From Cryptomeria japonica (taxonomy: Eukaryota; Streptophyta; Pinopsida; Cupressales; Cupressaceae): a stretch of DNA of 64,000 bases. Under the pieces are notes generated by a model. The model had not been told where the DNA came from. It worked only from the letters and a program-made list of their open reading frames with translations, and made no database searches. The DNA lies in contig NC_081412.1 of assembly GCF_030272615.1 (NCBI RefSeq), positions 340,691,370 to 340,755,369 on the forward strand, given 5' to 3'. This document shows, in pieces, positions 59,110 to 64,000 of the stretch. The translations under genes and the position numbers were made by a program. Position 1 is the stretch's first letter. Each line of letters starts with the position of its first letter.

Positions 59110-60848
59110 TTTTATTATTCTTTCTGTCAAACTTCCTCCCTTGGCGAGCTGTTCTCATGTCCTATCGATTCTATAGTTTCATTGATACCTTTTATTTTTG
59201 ATGGGACTGCTTCTGATTTCTTCGATTAACTTCATGTCGATGAAACTGTTGCTTTCGGTGAGTTCTTTTAGAGATCCATCGCTGCTTAGGTTTGTTCAAT
59301 AAGTCATTTTTTGATGACATGCCACCTGACTGCCACTTCAGTTGCTAACTCATTTTGACTGGACCCACCATTTCACTTTAGTTCCTCTTTGTCACTGATC
59401 CGCGATAGGTATTGATCATGCAATTTTCCCTAGCGGAATAGCGATAACCATTGGCTCTCTTTCAACTTGCTCACTCTTTATCTCTTCGTCCATTTGTGCC
59501 ATGTATCAGCCTCCAATTCGCTCGCAAATCCACCTGTTTGCCACCTGGACCTATCATCTAGACCTGCCATTTGACCTGGGCCCGCCTTGTTTGTCACTGG
59601 GTCGCGATGGATAACCATCGGCCTACTTCCTATTGTGGATCAACGACAACCGTTGGATCATTTCCAACTTGCACGATTGTTATCACACTTAGGCCGCCCA
59701 CCTCATCTGTCGGGCCCACCACATGTCGGCCTCTGATTGGCTCCGGAGTCCCTACCCTGCCACCTTAGCATGGCCTCACTAACTGCCAGAATGAAGCTCT
59801 CCCTTGTCGCCTAGCTGCAATGGAAAGTCTAACGAGCAATTTCGCATTGTGACCTAGTGACCACCGTTGGATCTTCTTCGGATGTTCTTGCTTGCGAGGT
59901 CTCTAGTTTTTTTGGGTGTTAACATTTTATGCTAGCGAGCTGGAGACTCTTCATGAAATTTCTTTGGTCATGAGGTCTTGAGTTTATTTTTTTCCACTCA
60001 CCCCTTCTGCGGGGCCCACCACGTGTCAGCCTCTGGTTCACTTTTGGATCCAACTGGGCGCCACCTTAACCAACACGTCACCTTAGGCTGAACCTTCTAC
60101 TGGACCTGGGCCCACCTTGTTGCCAAGTCACGATGGATATTCATTGAGCGGTTTCCCATTGCGATGTAGTGACAGCCGTTGGATCTTTTTCCTGACCATC
60201 AGATCTGCCTGACTTGCTTGATCTTTAGCCTCCATCCTCGCCAGTCTGTCGTAAAACTTTGGTTGCCTCAAGATGCGCATCCACATGCGTGGGGTCCACT
60301 AGGTTCAGCCTTCTTCACGCCAAAAGCCATTTGTCTTTCAACAGTTATCATACGGGCCACTTTGGATTTAAGTGTTAAAAGAGCCTATCCCACAAACAAT
60401 GTGGGATAAAGGCTTTCCCTCTTCTGACGTAGCTCCATGTTCTTCAATTATGTTCCTGCAAAATGATTTACTAAGACCTGACTGAAAAGGTCTAAATTTA
60501 GATTTGCCTTTAGAAAACACATCAAATAATCTCATATGAATCCAAAATTTGAAACGTAGGTCTTGAGATATACATGAAATACAAAGGAATAGTTAATTTG
60601 ACTTGAAGTGTTGAGATGAAAAAGAATTATGGTCTGAAAAGGTATGCCTAGCTTGATTCTGGAATTTGTGAAACATATACATACCTCAAGCTAACCTCTT
60701 GATGGATGCATCAGACCTGGTCTTTGCAAGTTAGAATTGAACAAACTTACTTGATTATAGATGTTACGCATGATTGAGCATAGAAATCTACTTTTTGGCA
60801 TAAATCTGGAACTCTAAAATTTGAAAATTTTAGGGTTCCAACAGTCTC

Positions 60849-61478
60849 CACATCATCCTGATCAACTTCCACTTGTCCCACATTTCCTAAATCTCCTCCA
60901 ACCCTCCTATATTCTTGGGGTCTTCATCTTCAGTCAAGGAGAGCATCTTTCCACTTGGACTCCTCTTCCTCCTTTTTCTCTCACATTCCAACTAATCCTT
61001 CATAGCCATCAATCTTGCATGATTCAATCTCAACCGTTGATCTCTACCACATGGGATTTTGCTCATGAAAATCTATAAAAATGCATTTCACTAGCATTTT
61101 GAATCTAGTGGTTATCTTGCATTCACATGAGTTTTTTATCATTCAAGAATTTCAAGCAATTCACAGTGTGCCTTTGGCTTTTCAATTTAATCATTTTCAT
61201 ATAGTTGCATAAATCATTTAGCTTTTCATACAACATCTAGTTATCAAGAGTTCATTCATCACCGCATCTTGGAAGCTACAACCAGTGCAATCTGAGAGCA
61301 ACATATGCAACAAGATCAAAGATGATAGGACACAATGAGACAACAAGTGGAGGGTTTACTGTTTTAAGTATTTCTCTTTTAATTATTTCATTGGTAATTT
61401 TATAATTTCCTGTAGGTTTATATTATTGTGAAACTAACAAATCTTGCAGGTTCATTCTTAAAATATTTCCAGGTTACA
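60849..61478 (+). repeat. Split Tat-like LTR, segment 3 (U3 end/R/U5)
   Basis: Resumes after the GTCTC duplication; ends near GGTTACA at 61478 just before a primer-site-like sequence. Contains a TATA box at 61074. Confidence 0.55.
61074..61080 (+). promoter_or_regulatory. LTR TATA box
   Basis: TATAAAA about 400 bp before the LTR end, matching the spacing at 13270. Confidence 0.6.
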
Positions 61479-61482
61479 CCTT

Positions 61483-61501
61483 TTGTTGCCCATTGTGGGG
61501 C
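61483..61501 (+). other. Primer binding site-like sequence, Tat type
   Basis: TTGTTGCCCATTGTGGGGC resembles the TGGCGCCCACCGTGGGGC primer site of Tat/cinful/Grande gypsy elements (from memory), with decay of the first bases. Confidence 0.55.
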
Positions 61502-61546
61502 AGGAGCCTCACTTTCTATCTTCTGTCTTTTATTCTCACAATTTTG

Positions 61547-61770
61547 GTAGTGCAACACATTTGTTAATATTTTTAACGTATTTGTAATACTTTTTAGTGC
61601 ATATGTTGCTTTCTATAGTGCATTTATAATATTTGGTAGCGCATTTGCTAGATTAAGTAGCACATTTGTAGACTTTTAGCGCATTTGTAATGCAGGGTTG
61701 CACATTTATAGTTTAGAGTAGCACATTTGCACTTAGTTTTAGTGCATTTGCATTTATAGCGCATATTCCC
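61547..61770 (+). repeat. GCGCATTTG motif array 1
   Basis: About eleven units in 224 bp: TAGCGCATTTG (twice exact), TAGCACATTTG (twice), TAGTGCATTTG, TTGCACATTTA, TAGTGCATATG, ACGTATTTG, TAGCGCATATT and others, spaced about 20 bp. Lies in the leader between primer site and gag. Confidence 0.8.
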
Positions 61771-62752
61771 ACCTAATAGTTTGTAGGTTTTTCTTCTAAC
61801 AGTTACAACTCTTTTCGATTGTCGAAGACAAAATCTCTCAAACTACTAAGTGGTGGTTTGCATTGATACATCTAGAATAATTAGGATATAGTAAATTAAT
61901 CATTTTTATTTCACATATCTTAATTAGGTGGTCAATTTACAACATGCAACTTGCATCTTTGTCTTCTTAGAATAGTTGCACTTAGAATAATCTAGGAGGT
62001 TAATTCATTAACTATTTACTGTGTTTGCACAAAGTGGTAGGTTATTATGCTCTCACCTTAACTAGGTGATCAGAAAACTAGATCCACTTCTATAATGTGT
62101 AAAATTTAGAGGGTCTTCCTCTCGAGTAACCCTTAAGGCTCGGTGAGAAGGAACAACCCAAGTGGTAATGGGCTAAAGCCAAGCTCTTCCGATCCACTAT
62201 AAATAAACGTGGTTGTGGCGAAAGTTCAAGTAACGGGTGCTGATGTGTCATACCTATGTTATAAATCCCCATAAACCCTATAGAGTGCAACCTCTATAGG
62301 CTGGGTGACCTTCCTTAACGGAGCATAACATGCCGCATGTATGACCACCCAAATGGTTGCCTCTATGAGCTCTTGTTTAGAAGCCAAAAAACTTCTAGCT
62401 ATTGGTACAAGAGGTTGGACCTCTGATCACACTCACATTCTTATGGTTCTTAGTAGAGATATGAAGTTTTCCATGATGAGTTTTCAAGGGAACTGATGCT
62501 TGGTTGCCCTAGAGTGGAGCCAGTGGGGTCAAGAATCTAAGTATCCGCTTTGAATAAGCATAGTAAAGGAAACCCACATGAGATCCAATAACTATTATCT
62601 TGGCCAACCATAAGAAATGTGCTTGTCTTTCCAGTTTACTTTTCCAAACATTGTGTCTATTATGTTTGTGTTACGTTCTCATCAAGACAAAAAAATCATC
62701 CCTTTTTAAAACAACAGCATACTGAATTTTTTTTGAAGGAAAAACATAGAAC
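61771..62752 (+). other. Leader between motif arrays
   Basis: Non-coding. No strong ORF; possible splice or packaging signals cannot be assigned. Contains GGGTTATC-free plain sequence with GGTTGACC/TTAGAGGGTC-type words only. Confidence 0.3.
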
Positions 62753-62976
62753 CATGCATTTAAAATACAAAAAAATACATTTGAGAGATTCTATAGCGCA
62801 TTTGAATAACAGTGTAGTGCATATCCCAAAAAAATTAACACATTTGCAAAACCTTTTGGCGCATCTGGCATTTGCACAATTTTATAACGCATATACAGTG
62901 AAAAGTCACGCATTTAAAACACAGTGTAGCACATTTGTTAAAACCTATAGCGCATTTGTTTTGGCGCATTTGCAAC
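62753..62976 (+). repeat. GCGCATTTG motif array 2
   Basis: About twelve units in 224 bp: TAGCGCATTTG (62796, 62950), TTGGCGCATTTG (62962), AACACATTTG, GGCGCATCTG, AACGCATATA, TCACGCATTT and TAGCACATTTG among them. Same orientation as array 1. A 130-codon frame across it is a by-product of the repeat. Confidence 0.8.
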
Positions 62977-63278
62977 AAAGGGTACTTCCACTAGACACAA
63001 GAAAATTTTGAAAATAGATTTGGATATGCATTTTAGAGAAGATTTCATTTTGACTATCATAGACTTCATAGCTAGTCAAATAAACAAAGTTCTTGAACAT
63101 TTTGCACATAAAGTGATCTTACAAACATAGTTTCTTACCAGGTTTTATCATCCTTTATCACGAAAATAAAAAAGATTGATCAGATCAACCTCATTCTTTG
63201 CATTGGATATATCATTCTTCTTTGAACTTGGTCATATCAAAATTTCATAAAATTTGAACTCTCATTAGGATCAAAAAC
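62977..63278 (+). other. Leader immediately upstream of gag
   Basis: AT-rich, no feature recognised. Confidence 0.3.
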
Positions 63279-64000
63279 TTGCAAAATATCACATACTCAT
63301 ATGATCATTTTGTGTCCTTAAAAAAAAAGAGGAAACTTAGTTATAAAGAACTCTTGAAAAAGAGAAAGTTTCTATACATAAACCACAAAATTCTATTGAA
63401 ACATTGCATATTTTTACATCGCTATTGTGCATACCTATGCGATCGTGGAAATGAGTTTGACGAAGAACCTTTAAGAACATGTTCTTTACAACAAAGATCA
63501 GGATTATCACAAGAACTCAATAGAGGTGGTACAATCAACTTAGCATATTCACTTGAACAATTGATTACCTATTAAGTCACACCTCGAAATTCAAAACATT
63601 CAATGCCAGTTTGGACTAGAGCTCAACACGAGCAATTGAAATGACAACAAGAAATACAAATGGAGGAGGAAAATCTTACTTTCAATCAATATGGACACAC
63701 AGATAATGAATAGGCATAGATTAATGTGACCATTAGAGAACTTCAACAAGATCCTAAATTTGACAAACTAATAGAAAGAATGTTAGAAACCCATAAACAA
63801 AAATACTTCTTGATGTTGGCAAGATCAGGGGCTAAATTACCCTAAAGTTTTGATCTATAAATCCTGAGACAAAGTGCAGAATCAAGTCGTACTCAACACA
63901 ACAATGACCAAGATGATGACAACATAAATTGGGTGAATAATGATACCAGAGGGGACACTAATGATACAACTAGAAACCATGATGATACCACAAGGAACCA
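63279..64000 (+). pseudogene. gag: Tat-like gag, partial at window end
   Basis: The frame 63279-63575 contains SYKELLKKRKFLYIN and NEFDEEPLRT, homologous to the minus-strand stub at 10165-10510. After a stop at 63573, gag continues in the same direction: MPVWTRAQHEQLK, INVTIRELQQDPKFDKLIERML, YFLMLARSGAKLP and an Asn/Asp/Thr-rich end at 63900-64000. Several stops are present. The capsid part and zinc finger would lie beyond the window; the fragment 41745-42505 shows what that end looks like. Confidence 0.7.

Larger units (their letters stand above)
51882..60843 (-). mobile_element. Gag-only Ty3/gypsy (Tat/Ogre-like) LTR element
   Basis: Flanked by identical GTCTC (51877-51881 and 60844-60848). 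LTRs are 60843-57722 and 54700-51882 with ends TGTTGG...CCAACA. Internal region only 3.0 kb: tRNA-Arg-type primer site, gag (57514-56444), two acidic ORFs (56378-55683, 55511-54967), no pol. The LTRs differ mostly by transitions, about one in ten bases in the part I compared, plus a 305-bp gap, so it is old. Size 8962 bp. Non-autonomous. Confidence 0.92.
57722..60843 (-). repeat. 5' LTR, 3122 bp
   Basis: Pairs with 51882-54700. Right end abuts GTCTC. Contains the block 58805-59109 missing from the other copy and the same four-fold module array. Confidence 0.92.

Noticed and set aside
59571-61078. Short plus-strand frames in the gypsy LTR and adjoining sequence
   Set aside because: They lie in LTR non-coding sequence and are not preserved in the other LTR copy.
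61547-62976. CRISPR array
   Set aside because: Units are 9-11 bp, degenerate and irregularly spaced; no constant repeat and spacer pattern, and the context is plant retroelement DNA.
62619-63011. 130-codon plus-strand frame
   Set aside because: It coincides with the GCGCATTTG array, and its composition follows the repeat; no sign of selection for protein.

Overview
This window reads as nuclear intergenic DNA from a large plant genome. It is AT-rich, I found no intact host gene, and most of it is nested LTR retrotransposons with one LINE remnant. The very long LTRs (about 4.5-4.8 kb in two cases), old insertions and strong decay would fit a gymnosperm such as a conifer, but this is inference only; no lineage marker gene is present.

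Layout. 1-5888: a copia-like LTR element on the + strand, cut by the window edge. It has an initiator-Met tRNA primer site, a gag with four zinc knuckles, and a long second reading frame (ORF2) in place of protease, integrase and reverse transcriptase. 5890-9516: fragments of minus-strand coding sequence around a 3 kb block of different base composition, a candidate organelle-derived insert. 9517-13680: remnants of Ty3/gypsy Tat-like DNA, namely a minus-strand gag stub beside a plus-strand LTR. 14280-17090: minus-strand LINE remnant (reverse transcriptase, RNase H) with a perfect 85-bp tandem duplication. 18688-26395: minus-strand decayed ORFs; the one at 23100-26395 resembles ORF2 in layout. 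28540-35745: another minus-strand ORF2-like C-terminal part, split by a 4.79-kb solo LTR (30197-34986, target duplication TTGAT). 35751-41735: 5' LTR, primer site and gag of a Ty3/gypsy element truncated on its right. 41745-64000: a Tat-like gag fragment, then one long LTR in three pieces, then primer site, leader and gag. The LTR is split by two complete insertions, both on the minus strand: 42795-50227 (second copia-like pol-less element, target duplication CAATA) and 51882-60843 (gag-only gypsy element with a tRNA-Arg type primer site, target duplication GTCTC).

How the parts relate. None of the LTR elements seen here carries a recognisable pol gene. The two copia-like elements have different LTRs yet share primer site, four-knuckle gag, ORF2 and a three-part purine-tract signal before the 3' LTR, so they look like one non-autonomous family that would need enzymes supplied in trans. 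The ORF2 N-terminal domain resembles the plant 'putative plant transposon protein' domain often seen in envelope-like ORFs of SIRE/Maximus elements; its function is unknown.

A second theme is that LTRs and leaders hold dispersed arrays of short degenerate motifs that differ between families: GCGCATTTG, TTCGGTGTAGC, AGACGYYGAAG, ACCGGTT, and a G-box/CCGTTGGATC module. No function is proven for these arrays.
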